Below the pieces are notes generated by a model. It searched no databases. It saw only the letters and a list, made by a program, of their open reading frames with translations, and was not told the origin of the DNA. Below, in pieces: positions 8,398 through 16,851 of a stretch of DNA of 45,542 bases. The position numbers and the translations under genes were made by a program. Numbering within the stretch: position 1 is the stretch's first letter; each line of letters opens with the position of its first letter. The DNA is from DAOSCP01 sp035379625 (GTDB lineage: Bacteria > Bacteroidota > Ignavibacteria > Ignavibacteriales > DAOSCP01). Location: assembly GCA_035379625.1 (NCBI GenBank), contig DAOSVM010000021.1:1-45542 (forward strand). Reading direction: 5' to 3'.

Positions 8398-8939
8398 TTA
8401 GCTCAGACGGTGTAAGCTTAAGCCCCTTGCGGCTTGAGTCAAGCCGCAAGGGGCAGCGGGCCGGAACGGCCCGCTGAAACTCTTTCTTTATAACCTTACA
8501 ATGTGTAGTGCTTTTGAGCCTTAATATTCAAATCTTTCTCAATACATGCCAGTTTATAATTGATACAATTTTTTTTATAATATAACTGCATTCCCAATTA
8601 TATCGTAAAATCAATTATATTGTCTTTACAAATATATTATTAAAGATTACTGATATACCGTATATACAATTATATTGTAAATACAAATATATTTTTAAGA
8701 ATAAGTCAATATATCGAAAAATACAATTATATCGTAATTACGAAAATATTTTTATACTTTTAAAGTAGGGTATTACTTTGAAATATTTTGGTGTCAATAG
8801 TTATTTTGGTAGATGTATAAATGTTGTATTTTGTTGATGTTATGTAAGATATGGTTTAATTGGTGAAATATATTTTGGGCGTTAGCCCGCCCGTGCGCCG
8901 CACGGCGCACGGGCATTATGCTTACACTGTCTGAGCTAA
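8398..8939. mobile_element. MITE-like hairpin element, copy 1 (542 bp)
   Basis: This fills the gap between the coiled-coil gene and the convergent nuclease gene. Left end TTAGCTCAGACGGTGTAAGC (8398-8417) is the inverted repeat of the right end (8920-8939) with one mismatch. Hairpin A (8422-8454) has a 15-bp GC-rich stem with an AGT loop. Hairpin B (8455-8475) has a 9-bp stem with a GAA loop. Hairpin C (8889-8914) has 12-nt perfect arms around CA. Between them lies an AT-rich core with 56-bp direct repeats starting at 8612, 8668 and 8724. No ORF of note is present. The ends are TA...TA and no longer target duplication is seen. By eye, its right 175 bp differ from copy 3 at only about eight positions. 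The element is non-coding and would depend on a transposase encoded elsewhere, if it is mobile at all. Confidence 0.8.
8612..8750. repeat. 56-bp direct repeats in element copy 1
   Basis: CAATTATATYGT recurs at 8612, 8668 and 8724 (spacing 56 and 56), with an extra copy at 8595. Each unit also carries a related ATATAYCG half-motif about 40 bp in. The units are imperfect and AT-rich. Confidence 0.7.
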
Positions 8940-8955
8940 TGAATATGATTTAATT

Positions 8956-10332
8956 CTATTTTAATAAGAGCATTCTTTTTGAAATAACTTGATTGTTGGC
9001 TGTAAGTTGATATATATAAATTCCACTTGTGAGGTTGCTTGCGTCGAATTCAATTTGATAAAAGTTAGGTGATAAATCGCTATCTATAAGTGTATGTAAA
9101 AGTTGTCCATAAATGTTATAAACTTTCAGGGTGATGTGAGTATAAATTTTTAAATCAAAAGTTATTGTTGTTGTAGGGTTAAAAGGGTTAGGGTAGTTTT
9201 GGTAAAGTGTGATATCTTTAACGATTGGTTTATAAAAATCTTCAATGTTTGTTAATTGATTAGTTTGAATTGAAGAGTTTGCGGGAATTGGAATATTTGC
9301 AGACATATTTTTTATATTGTTTACTGTAATAGTGTAAGTTGTGTTTAAACTTAAATTATTGCAATTTAGCGTAACTATAGAAGGGTCATCTTCGTTAATT
9401 GTAGCGGATGTTATTGTTGCAGTAGGTGAAATTGAGTAATTAGATGTATTTTGAGCGGAGCTAATTTCAATGTATCTTGAAAATTTTAATTGAATTGTAT
9501 TGGAATTTAATAATTTAGCATATACTAATTTTGGTGGATCGTTAGGTTTGAAAATTTCAATAGCCCATTCGGGGTGGTCTATAAATGGATTTCTGTTTTT
9601 TTGATATTGATATACAGCGTTGTTCCTATCGATTTCTTTTTTAGAAACGGGATCGAGATAATGCCATTGGATCATAACATCTTTAGCCCAGTCTTTTAAA
9701 TCGGCGCCGTTATTCATTCCGTTGCTTGTCCAACCTCCATCTTCTGAGTAATATCTAACAGCCATGTAGAAATAAGTTCTAGCGAAATCACCTTTGAAAG
9801 AATCAACGGGTTCAAATACCGTTCCAGTATATCCATTGTTAGCACAAGGGCCTAATTTACTACCGTTTTTTGAAGTCCAAGTTGGATTGGAAACATTTGC
9901 GTGCGGGTAATTACTCCTTTTATTATTTACATATCCGTCGGTTGGATAGACGTGGAACAGATCAGAAACCATAGGAGATTTGCTGTTAAATAGGCTTTGA
10001 GGAAAGGTATGTTCACGATTGTAACAATCACCTTCCTTGGAATAGCTACCACAAGTTTTTTGATTGTGATAGTAAACATATGGCGGTGTCCCACCAGGTA
10101 TATCTGAGTACATATCCCATACAACATTATTAGGTTTTGTATCAGTAGTTTTATATGCATTGTAAAGGCCATCGTATGATATTACAGTATGACCTTTGAT
10201 TATATCATGGAGTGCAATTTTTAATTCATTACCAGATTTCAGTTTAGCATTATTGTAATAACCGGCTGGTTGAGAAAAAAGATAGCTAACTAATAGTGCA
10301 AAAAAAAGAATAAAATTGAAATAACGACGCAT
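8956..10332 (-). CDS. Secreted endonuclease I with T9SS sorting domain
   Basis: The start is the ATG at 10332 (458 aa): a GGAGG at 10338-10342 sits 5 bases upstream, so the in-frame ATG at 10344 lies before the ribosome site. A signal peptide (MRRYFNFILFFALLVSYLFSQ) is followed by an endonuclease I (EndA/Bsn-type) domain to about residue 265. That domain contains the active-site motif CYNREHTFPQSLF and later SNYPHANVSNP and FARTYFYMAVRYY. An Ig-like segment follows (about 270-365). The last 85 residues form a type A T9SS C-terminal domain: YQNYPNPFNPTTTITFDL, VYNIYGQLL, LTSGIYIYQL. The enzyme would cut DNA or RNA outside the cell, for nutrient scavenging or biofilm turnover. Its 3' end lies 16 bp from repeat element 1. 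Confidence 0.93.
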   Translation of the reverse strand: MRRYFNFILFFALLVSYLFSQPAGYYNNAKLKSGNELKIALHDIIKGHTVISYDGLYNAYKTTDTKPNNVVWDMYSDIPGGTPPYVYYHNQKTCGSYSKEGDCYNREHTFPQSLFNSKSPMVSDLFHVYPTDGYVNNKRSNYPHANVSNPTWTSKNGSKLGPCANNGYTGTVFEPVDSFKGDFARTYFYMAVRYYSEDGGWTSNGMNNGADLKDWAKDVMIQWHYLDPVSKKEIDRNNAVYQYQKNRNPFIDHPEWAIEIFKPNDPPKLVYAKLLNSNTIQLKFSRYIEISSAQNTSNYSISPTATITSATINEDDPSIVTLNCNNLSLNTTYTITVNNIKNMSANIPIPANSSIQTNQLTNIEDFYKPIVKDITLYQNYPNPFNPTTTITFDLKIYTHITLKVYNIYGQLLHTLIDSDLSPNFYQIEFDASNLTSGIYIYQLTANNQVISKRMLLLK

Positions 10333-10350
10333 GTTAACCTCCATATATGA

Positions 10351-10384
10351 AAATAAAAAAAAAAGCCCAAAAAATTGGGCTTTT
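10351..10384 (-). terminator. Rho-independent terminator after the GH13 gene
   Basis: AAGCCCAA (10363-10370) pairs with TTGGGCTT (10375-10382). Read on the minus strand, the stem is followed by an uninterrupted run of about ten T. It sits between the stop of the GH13 gene and the start of the nuclease gene, so the two minus-strand genes are probably separate transcripts. Confidence 0.8.
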
Positions 10385-10414
10385 AATTTACAAAAATAAT
10401 AAATATAAATAAAA

Positions 10415-11752
10415 TTATTTTTTTATTACTTGATATTCAAATGGCAAGAGGTTGATTGGCTGATTTTTAAAATATATTATTTCATTTTTATTTAATAAAT
10501 CAGTTCCTTTCAAATCGAAAGGCAAAGTTATATTTTGTTCTTTACTGCTAAGATTAACAATAACAAATAATGAATTATTTTTGTTTTTTCTTACGAATGT
10601 TGCAACAGAAGGATTTAATAAGTAAGAATTATATGAACCTTTGAATTTTCCATTATAAAGAGCAGGGTTATTATGTTTTAATTCGTTTAATGAAGAATAA
10701 AAATCAGCAAGAGGATAATTATTCCAATCGATTGGATCTTTTTCGAAGAAATTTAATCTTTTATTTAATGCAGCTTCTTGACCGTTATATAAAAGAGGCA
10801 TTCCGGGTAAAGTATAATAAAGTACTGAAAAAGCTTTAACGGCATCAATAGTTCCTAGTCTTTCGTATTCTGTACCGTTCCAGGAATTTTCGTCATGATT
10901 AGTTATAAAATTCATTCTGAAAGCATATTTTGGGTATTCTTTTAACTGTCTTTTAATAAGGGAGTCAAGTGTAAAGAAAGATGCTTGTTGTTTAGCAATT
11001 TCATTAAATTTGTGATATACATCCCATGAATAAGTCATATTAAAAGCGCGGTGAATTTCAGCGGTTTCCCATTCTGCAAGCATAAAAACTGGTTTAATTT
11101 TATTTAATTCTTTAACGGCTTTAATCCAAAATTCTGTTGGTACCATACCAGCGACATCACATCTAAAACCATCAATATCAGCGGTTTTAATCCAAAAGGC
11201 CATAGCATCGATCATTGCGTCCCATAATTTTTTATTATTGTAGTTTAAATCAGCGACATCGTGCCAATCAGGGACAGGAGAAACAATTCTCCCTAATGAA
11301 TCTTTTGTATAAAAATCGGGATTAGTTTTTATCCATTCGTTATCCCAAGAAGTATGATTAGCGACCCAATCGATAATAACTTTTAAGTTATATTTGTGTG
11401 CTTCTTTAACAAATGTAATAAAATCATCTAAGGTTCCAAATTCTGGGTTAAAGGCTTTATAATTTTTTATAGAATAATAACTACCAAGAGAACCTTTTCT
11501 ATTGATTTCACCGATAGGGTGAATAGGCATAAGCCAAATGATATCAACGCCAAGTTTTTTTAAGCGAGGTAAATCTTTAGTTACTTCAGCAATTTTACCA
11601 CTTTGAGAATATTGTCGGATATTAAGTTCGTAAATAACAGAGTTTTTATAATCCGAAATATTAGATGGAAATTTTTGCCCTAAAATATTTTGTGCAAAAA
11701 ATGTAAGCGAAAAAATCATTGTAATCACCAATTTTTTTTGAATTTTTAACAT
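10415..11752 (-). CDS. Secreted alpha-amylase family (GH13) glycosidase
   Basis: The start is the ATG at 11752 (445 aa), with a GGGAG about 6 bases upstream on the minus strand; the in-frame TTG at 11764 lies before that site. A signal peptide ends near FFAQNILGQ. The (beta/alpha)8 barrel shows all GH13 regions. These are IDWVANHTS (region I), GFRCDVAGMV with the nucleophile Asp (about 198), MLAEWE with the acid/base Glu (about 227), and FITNHDENSW with the transition-state Asp (about 287). A short all-beta C-terminal domain follows. It hydrolyses alpha-glucans or maltooligosaccharides, probably in the periplasm or at the surface. No carbohydrate-binding module and no T9SS tail are present. 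Exact substrate specificity cannot be read. Confidence 0.93.
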   Translation of the reverse strand: MLKIQKKLVITMIFSLTFFAQNILGQKFPSNISDYKNSVIYELNIRQYSQSGKIAEVTKDLPRLKKLGVDIIWLMPIHPIGEINRKGSLGSYYSIKNYKAFNPEFGTLDDFITFVKEAHKYNLKVIIDWVANHTSWDNEWIKTNPDFYTKDSLGRIVSPVPDWHDVADLNYNNKKLWDAMIDAMAFWIKTADIDGFRCDVAGMVPTEFWIKAVKELNKIKPVFMLAEWETAEIHRAFNMTYSWDVYHKFNEIAKQQASFFTLDSLIKRQLKEYPKYAFRMNFITNHDENSWNGTEYERLGTIDAVKAFSVLYYTLPGMPLLYNGQEAALNKRLNFFEKDPIDWNNYPLADFYSSLNELKHNNPALYNGKFKGSYNSYLLNPSVATFVRKNKNNSLFVIVNLSSKEQNITLPFDLKGTDLLNKNEIIYFKNQPINLLPFEYQVIKK

Positions 11753-11931
11753 TACTACTCCCAAAAGATTGATTTAATTTGATTAAATAAAGTTTTTAAT
11801 AATTAAAATAAAAAATTATTAAATTAATAAAAAAAAAATCAATTAAAAAAAAATAATTTTGATAAAAGGGCTTTATATTTTTCAAGAAGCAAAAGGAATT
11901 TTATATAAAAAAATAAATAAAGGTTGTTGAA

Positions 11932-13755
11932 ATGACTAACAATACTGAACTTTTAAAATGGGTCGGAAATGTAATTGACTTATGTAAGCCTGATGCAGTT
12001 CATTGGTGTACAGGAAGCCAAGAAGAATATGATAATTTATGTGAACTATTAGTTCAAAAAGGGACATTTAAGAGATTAAATCCAGAAAAGAGGCCGAATT
12101 CATATTTAGCTTTTTCGGATCCTGGAGATGTAGCCAGAGTAGAAGATAGAACATTTATTTGTAGTTTGAAAAAAGAAGATGCTGGGCCAACAAATAACTG
12201 GGTAGATCCAAAAGAGATGAGAACGACATTAAATGGTTTATTGGATGGTTGTATGCGTGGAAGAACAATGTATATAATTCCGTTTTGTATGGGACCACTT
12301 GGCTCAGAAATATCACAATACGGTGTTGAAATAACGGATTCGCCGTACGTTGTAGTCAATATGAGAATAATGACACGAATGGGGACTAAAGCATTGGAAT
12401 ATATGGGCAATGGAGAATTTGTTAAATGTTTGCACTCGGTTGGAATGCCTTTGGTAGAAGGAACAGAAGATGTACCTTGGCCTTGTAACAATGAAAATAA
12501 ATACATAGTACATTTCCCAGAAACAAGAGAAATAATATCTTATGGAAGTGGATACGGCGGGAATGCTTTATTGGGTAAAAAATGTTTTGCGTTAAGGATA
12601 GCATCAGTTATGGCAAGAGATCAAGGATGGTTAGCTGAGCATATGTTGATTTTAGGGGTTAAATCGCCTGAGGGGAGGAAGAAATATTTTGCAGCGGCTT
12701 TTCCTAGTGCTTGTGGTAAAACAAATTTTGCTATGTTAATTCCACCTAAGGAGTTTGAGGGTTGGGAAGTGACTACTGTAGGAGATGATATTGCTTGGAT
12801 AAAAATCAAAGAAGATGGTTGTTTATATGCGATAAACCCCGAAGCTGGCTTCTTTGGTGTAGCTCCCGGTACATCCTATAAGACAAATCCAAACGCAATG
12901 GAAAGTATTAAAAAAGATACAATTTTTACTAACGTTGCTATGACACCAGATGGTGATGTTTGGTGGGAAGGAATGACTGATGAATTACCAGAGAAATTAA
13001 TAGATTGGCAAGGAAATGAATGGACGCCAGATAGTGGAAGAAAAGCTGCGCATCCAAATTCAAGGTTTACAGCACCTATAATTAATTGTCCATCTGTAGA
13101 TGAAGATTTTGAAAATCCCAAAGGTGTTAAAATATCAGGATTTATATTTGGCGGAAGAAGAAGTTCAACAATGCCATTAGTATATCAAGCATTTAATTGG
13201 GCATTTGGTGTTTACGGTGCAGCAACTATGGGTTCAGAAACAACTGCAGCAGCAGCTGGAAAAATAGGCGAGGTTAGACGTGATCCTATGGCAATGTTAC
13301 CATTTTGCGGCTATCATATGGGGGATTATTTTAACCATTGGTTAAATATTGGTAGGCATATTTCTAATCCACCACGTATTTTCTTTGTTAACTGGTTTAG
13401 AACTGATGAAAATGGTAAATTTATCTGGCCTGGTTTTAATCAGAATATGAGAGTTTTAAAATGGATTTTCCAACGTTCAGAAGGGACAGCTTATGCTACT
13501 GAAAGTCCTATTGGGTGGATGCCGCGTTATAAAGATTTAGATTGGCGTGGTCTTGAAAATATTACCGAAGAAGATTTCCATAAATTGGAAAGTATTGACA
13601 GAGATCTTTGGCAAAAAGAAATTTTATCGCACGAAGAATTATTTATCAAATTATATGATAGATTACCTAAAGAGTTTTTACACATTCAAAAATTAATTCT
13701 TTCTAGTTTGTGGCGTTCGCCGCTACATTGGGAAATTGGTCAAGAGAATGTGTAA
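11932..13755 (+). CDS. pckG: Phosphoenolpyruvate carboxykinase (GTP)
   Basis: PckG converts oxaloacetate and GTP to PEP, GDP and CO2, the first committed step of gluconeogenesis. The 607 residues match the GTP-dependent class rather than the shorter ATP class. Visible are FPSACGKTNFAML (P-loop with the active-site Cys, about 257-268), VGDDIAWIK (metal-binding Asp pair), FGGRRSSTMPLVYQ, and the GTP-class guanine-binding stretch NWFRTDENGKFIWPGFNQNMRVLKWI. The ATG at 11932 is preceded by an AAAGG about 10 bases away. The gene stands alone, with a 180-bp AT-rich leader shared with the divergent GH13 gene and its own terminator. Confidence 0.97.
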   Translation: MTNNTELLKWVGNVIDLCKPDAVHWCTGSQEEYDNLCELLVQKGTFKRLNPEKRPNSYLAFSDPGDVARVEDRTFICSLKKEDAGPTNNWVDPKEMRTTLNGLLDGCMRGRTMYIIPFCMGPLGSEISQYGVEITDSPYVVVNMRIMTRMGTKALEYMGNGEFVKCLHSVGMPLVEGTEDVPWPCNNENKYIVHFPETREIISYGSGYGGNALLGKKCFALRIASVMARDQGWLAEHMLILGVKSPEGRKKYFAAAFPSACGKTNFAMLIPPKEFEGWEVTTVGDDIAWIKIKEDGCLYAINPEAGFFGVAPGTSYKTNPNAMESIKKDTIFTNVAMTPDGDVWWEGMTDELPEKLIDWQGNEWTPDSGRKAAHPNSRFTAPIINCPSVDEDFENPKGVKISGFIFGGRRSSTMPLVYQAFNWAFGVYGAATMGSETTAAAAGKIGEVRRDPMAMLPFCGYHMGDYFNHWLNIGRHISNPPRIFFVNWFRTDENGKFIWPGFNQNMRVLKWIFQRSEGTAYATESPIGWMPRYKDLDWRGLENITEEDFHKLESIDRDLWQKEILSHEELFIKLYDRLPKEFLHIQKLILSSLWRSPLHWEIGQENV

Positions 13756-13764
13756 CTCCTTCAA

Positions 13765-13798
13765 AGAGAGGTGACTGCGACGCCTCTCTATTTTTTTT
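13765..13798 (+). terminator. Rho-independent terminator after pckG
   Basis: AGAGAGGTG (13765-13773) pairs with CGCCTCTCT (13781-13789) around the loop ACTGCGA, with one T-G wobble, and is followed by A and eight T. It lies 10 bp after the pckG stop. Confidence 0.85.
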
Positions 13799-13865
13799 GG
13801 CATTTTATTTTAAATTTCGTATTTTTATTCTTACATTTCATTTTTCACTTCATAAGTTACGGGAT

Positions 13866-14765
13866 ATGATAAACGAATTAAAAGGTATATTGTTGATTGA
13901 TAAGCCCGTTGGCTTAACTTCTAATTTTGTCGTTACTAAAGTTAAAAAAGTCTTGGGAGCAAAAAAAGTCGGCCACGCAGGTACATTAGATCCTTTTGCT
14001 ACCGGTATTTTAGTTATTTTACTCGGTAATTATACTCGTCTTGCAGAATATTTCCTGAATTTACCAAAAGAATATATTGCAAAAATTGAATTAGGAAAAA
14101 CTACCAATACCTATGATATCGATGGCGAAATTTTGAGTATAAAACCTACTAAACATATAGATTTTACTCAAGTTAAAAATACCATTAATAGTTTTGTAGG
14201 AGAAATTGAACAAGTACCACCTTTATATTCTGCCATTAAAATAAGAGGTAAAAGAGCTTACGAGTTAGCCAGAAAAGGGAAGGAATTAGACTTACCACCA
14301 AGAAAAGTTAATATTTATAAAATTGAAATATTAAAATTTGATAATCCTTACATAGAAATTTCCGTTACTTGTTCGGCAGGTACATATATCAGAAGTTTAG
14401 CCAATGATATTGGGAAAAAGTTAGGGTGTGGTGCTTATGTAAAAGAACTAAGAAGAACAAAAATCGATAATTTTAATATATACGATGCTATTAGTTTAAA
14501 AGAGATGCAAGTTCTTGTACAAAAAAAGAAAATTAAACAGTTTTTTATCAATCCATTAACTATTTTCAAAGATATAGATAAATATGTTGTTACCGATCAA
14601 AAAGACTTATTATTGGTAAAAAATGGCAATACACTCAAAAAAGAAGTAGATTTAAAAGGGGAAGAAGTATTGATTGTTGATGATAGAAATCAATTGTTAG
14701 CCATAGCGAATGTTGAAAAGAAGAATGAATTTAATTACATAAAACCAGTGAAAGTTTTAATTTAA
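13866..14765 (+). CDS. truB: tRNA pseudouridine(55) synthase
   Basis: TruB makes pseudouridine 55 in the T-loop of tRNAs. I use the ATG at 13866 (299 aa). The frame is open from 13710, but that part runs through the end of pckG and its terminator and is not conserved. The family start GILLIDKPVGLTSNFVV is followed by KVGHAGTLDPFATGILVILLG with the catalytic Asp at about residue 42. QVPPLYSAIKIRGKRAYELARKG and CSAGTYIRSLANDIG follow. A C-terminal segment of about 80 residues resembles the PUA-like tail. The ribosome site (ACGGG) is modest. Repeat element 2 starts 10 bp after the stop. Confidence 0.95.
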   Translation: MINELKGILLIDKPVGLTSNFVVTKVKKVLGAKKVGHAGTLDPFATGILVILLGNYTRLAEYFLNLPKEYIAKIELGKTTNTYDIDGEILSIKPTKHIDFTQVKNTINSFVGEIEQVPPLYSAIKIRGKRAYELARKGKELDLPPRKVNIYKIEILKFDNPYIEISVTCSAGTYIRSLANDIGKKLGCGAYVKELRRTKIDNFNIYDAISLKEMQVLVQKKKIKQFFINPLTIFKDIDKYVVTDQKDLLLVKNGNTLKKEVDLKGEEVLIVDDRNQLLAIANVEKKNEFNYIKPVKVLI

Positions 14766-14774
14766 AAAATATTA

Positions 14775-15330
14775 TTAGGCTCAGACAGTGTAAGCTAAGC
14801 CCACGTGCTGCAAAGCAGCACGTGGGCAGCGGGCCGTAACGGCCCGCTAAAAATCTTTTCTTTATCACCTTACAATGTGTAGTACTTTTTGGCCTCAATA
14901 TTCAAATCTTTCCTAAACACGTGGCAGATTACTATTGATGCAATTTTTTTTATAATATAATTGTATTTGCAATTATATCGCACAAGCAATTATTATGTAT
15001 ATGCAAGTATATTTTTAAAAATTGATTATATATCGTATATACAATTATATTGCAAATACGAATATATATTTAACAATTGCTTATATATCGCAAATTCAAT
15101 TATATTGTAAAGTTAATATGTAACAATAACGATAATATTTTACTCATTTTTTTTTACTTGAGCTAATTATTCATAAAAATAAATTAAACAATATTTAGTT
15201 ATTTAGCTAAATGTAAAAATATAAAATATATTTATAAAAATTTGTTGGAATGTATTTGGGAAAATTTTGGCGCTAGCCTGCCTGTGCGCCGCACGGCGCA
15301 CGGGCATTATGCTTACACTGTCTGAGCTAA
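14775..15330. mobile_element. MITE-like hairpin element, copy 2 (556 bp)
   Basis: It fills the convergent gap between truB and the redoxin gene. The left end (14775 on) carries one extra G relative to the other copies; the right end is 15311-15330. Hairpin A (14799-14827) has a perfect 13-bp stem whose sequence (GCCCACGTGCTGC and its complement) differs wholly from copies 1 and 3 after the first four bases. Hairpin B (14828-14848) and hairpin C (15280-15305) match the other copies, with one wobble pair in C. Direct repeats of 55 bp start at 14987, 15042 and 15097. The stretch 15121-15240 does not align with copies 1 and 3. It contains an internal TTGAGCTAA (15158-15166) resembling the element's own right end and a palindrome ATTTAGCTAAAT (15201-15212). 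No ORF was found. Confidence 0.78.
14987..15125. repeat. 55-bp direct repeats in element copy 2
   Basis: CAATTATATTGY-type motifs start at 14987 (with one inserted base), 15042 and 15097, exactly 55 bp apart. Each is followed by the same AT-rich spacer with a TATATATCG half-motif. Confidence 0.65.
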
Positions 15331-15353
15331 ACAGATAATTTTTATTGGAAATT

Positions 15354-15956
15354 CTAATCTGCGTATTTTACGCTACATCCGTATGGTGGCTGGGATTGTA
15401 TGGATACTTTCTGCCCTGATAACAATTCATTGAGTGCTTTATGTATAAAATTTGTAGCATTTTTAACATCTTCGATTTCTTTACTAGGTTTATCATCGAT
15501 ACCACCTGCATAAACGAGAATGCCATCTTTATCAATAATAAAAAGATGTGGTGTTGTGGCCGCACCATATGTTCTACCTACTTTCCCATCTTCATCAATT
15601 AAGTAATAATTAAACTTAGCTTTATGTAAATTTATACGTTCGTTAATTTCCTGTGTAGTGAAATGCCCTTGTTTGCCCGGTGCTGATGAATTTATCGCAA
15701 TCCAAACAACGCCTTTTTGTGTAAATTCTTCTTGTAATTTTTGCATATTATTTGAATTATAATGTTTTTTTACATATGGACAATCGAAATTTATCCATTC
15801 AAGAACAACTATTTTGCCTTTAAATTGTGATAAGGAAATTTCATTCCCATCTTTATCTTTAAGCTTGAAATTTGGTGCTGGTGCGTTTAATTTAGCATTA
15901 TCTGCTAATACAGTAAAAAAAAACGCTAATGTTATGAAAGATAATAATGTTAACAT
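15354..15956 (-). CDS. Exported redoxin (AhpC/TSA-type thioredoxin-fold) protein
   Basis: The 200-residue protein has a signal peptide (MLTLLSFITLAFFFTVLA) and a thioredoxin fold of the AhpC/TSA redoxin type. Visible are NAPAPNFKLKDKDGNEISLSQFKGKIVVLEW, then FDCPYVKKHY with a single Cys at about 59 rather than CxxC, and the cis-Pro region GAATTPHLFIID. The C terminus YGCSVKY is shared with a known group of redoxin-domain proteins and supplies a second Cys. It probably works in periplasmic thiol or peroxide redox chemistry; the partner is unknown. It lies 11 bp downstream of the DsbD-like gene, so the two are probably co-transcribed and functionally linked. Confidence 0.85.
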   Translation of the reverse strand: MLTLLSFITLAFFFTVLADNAKLNAPAPNFKLKDKDGNEISLSQFKGKIVVLEWINFDCPYVKKHYNSNNMQKLQEEFTQKGVVWIAINSSAPGKQGHFTTQEINERINLHKAKFNYYLIDEDGKVGRTYGAATTPHLFIIDKDGILVYAGGIDDKPSKEIEDVKNATNFIHKALNELLSGQKVSIQSQPPYGCSVKYAD

Positions 15957-15967
15957 ATCAAACTCCC

Positions 15968-16735
15968 TTAATTTGTTATGTTGTAATAAATAATATTATT
16001 TTCAGTTGTTATTTTTAAGATTCCCTTAAAAGTATATAAATTTGAACTATTTAACGGATTTTTTCTTAAAAAAATTGCGATATAATTATCTTTTATTTCG
16101 TATTTTTGAATTTTTTCGTTCAAAAATTGATTTTGAATTTCGGGGAAAAAATAAGCAGAAACGATATTTGAAAATGGAATATTTTTGAATTTTATAATCA
16201 AGTAATCATCATTATCATCATAATTTAATATTATATTTTTATCAAATTTGGGGAGTTTTTTGTAAAAATCAATTAGTTCATTATCTTGTTTATAAGTATT
16301 TTTTGAAAAGTTAAAATCAATATTTATATAAAATTCTTCGCAAACTTCATTACAAGCAAGACCATATATATGTATATTAAAAATTAAATCTTCTAACTTA
16401 TCTACTTCAACTAAAAAAGGGAAAATAACTTCATTTTTGTAACCATAACTTAATAAACCACTAGAGTAGAAAATTTCTGGTGGTGGGAAAATAATTTCGG
16501 AGAAATTTATATTATTTTTTGGGGATGAAATTTTAATTTGTGTTGGAAAGCCTGCATCACCGGGATTTTTCCAGTAGATATGCCAATTTTCTTGTATATT
16601 CAATTTGATTGCAAAAAGGTAAGTATTATTTTTAATTTTGCGGGGATAATATTCTATATTCGCATAGACTAAATCGTTTGAATATAAGTTTGTATTCATA
16701 AAAAAAATAATATATGTGAGTAAATATTTTTTCAT
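15968..16735 (-). CDS. Stand-alone DsbD N-terminal-domain-like protein
   Basis: The 255-residue protein has a signal peptide (to about residue 19) and resembles the DsbD/ScsB alpha domain (PF11412 type). It has ENWHIYWKNPGDAGFPTQIKI, IIFPPPEIFYSSGLLSYGYKNEVIFPFLVEV and a YGLACNEVCEEFY motif with two Cys about three residues apart. In DsbD this domain passes electrons from the membrane domain to periplasmic substrates. Here the protein ends after the alpha domain; the membrane and C-terminal thioredoxin domains are missing. I see no frameshift that would explain this. The following gene encodes a redoxin, which may take over part of the relay. Confidence 0.8.
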   Translation of the reverse strand: MKKYLLTYIIFFMNTNLYSNDLVYANIEYYPRKIKNNTYLFAIKLNIQENWHIYWKNPGDAGFPTQIKISSPKNNINFSEIIFPPPEIFYSSGLLSYGYKNEVIFPFLVEVDKLEDLIFNIHIYGLACNEVCEEFYINIDFNFSKNTYKQDNELIDFYKKLPKFDKNIILNYDDNDDYLIIKFKNIPFSNIVSAYFFPEIQNQFLNEKIQKYEIKDNYIAIFLRKNPLNSSNLYTFKGILKITTENNIIYYNITN

Positions 16736-16851
16736 AATTTATTAACAAAAAATAAGTTAAAAAAATTCAAAAACGTTTTTTATTGTTAGTTTTAATGTTG
16801 TATTTAAATTAATTTTTAAGGAAATTTAAACTCAAAAAAAAAGAGGTCAAA

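Noticed and set aside
8398..8417. tRNA-like D-arm sequence (TAGCTCAG...GTAAGC) at the element ends
   Set aside because: It resembles a tRNA D-arm, but no acceptor, anticodon or T-arm follows, and the same sequence recurs inverted at the other end of each element. It is a terminal inverted repeat, not a tRNA.
8421..8475. Hairpins A and B as simple transcription terminators
   Set aside because: They lack a clean T run after the stem, and the full element with inverted ends and internal repeats is not explained by termination. A terminator side effect is still possible.
8595..8750. CRISPR-like repeated motifs in the AT-rich cores
   Set aside because: Only two to three imperfect units of 55/56 bp occur, the spacers are also repeated, and no cas genes are present. 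They are direct repeats of a mobile-type element.
12054..13121. Several minus-strand frames inside pckG
   Set aside because: They are shadows of the strongly conserved pckG frame, with no family resemblance of their own.
13710..13865. Upstream extension of the truB frame
   Set aside because: It runs through the end of pckG and its terminator and does not resemble TruB. The family start begins at the ATG at 13866.
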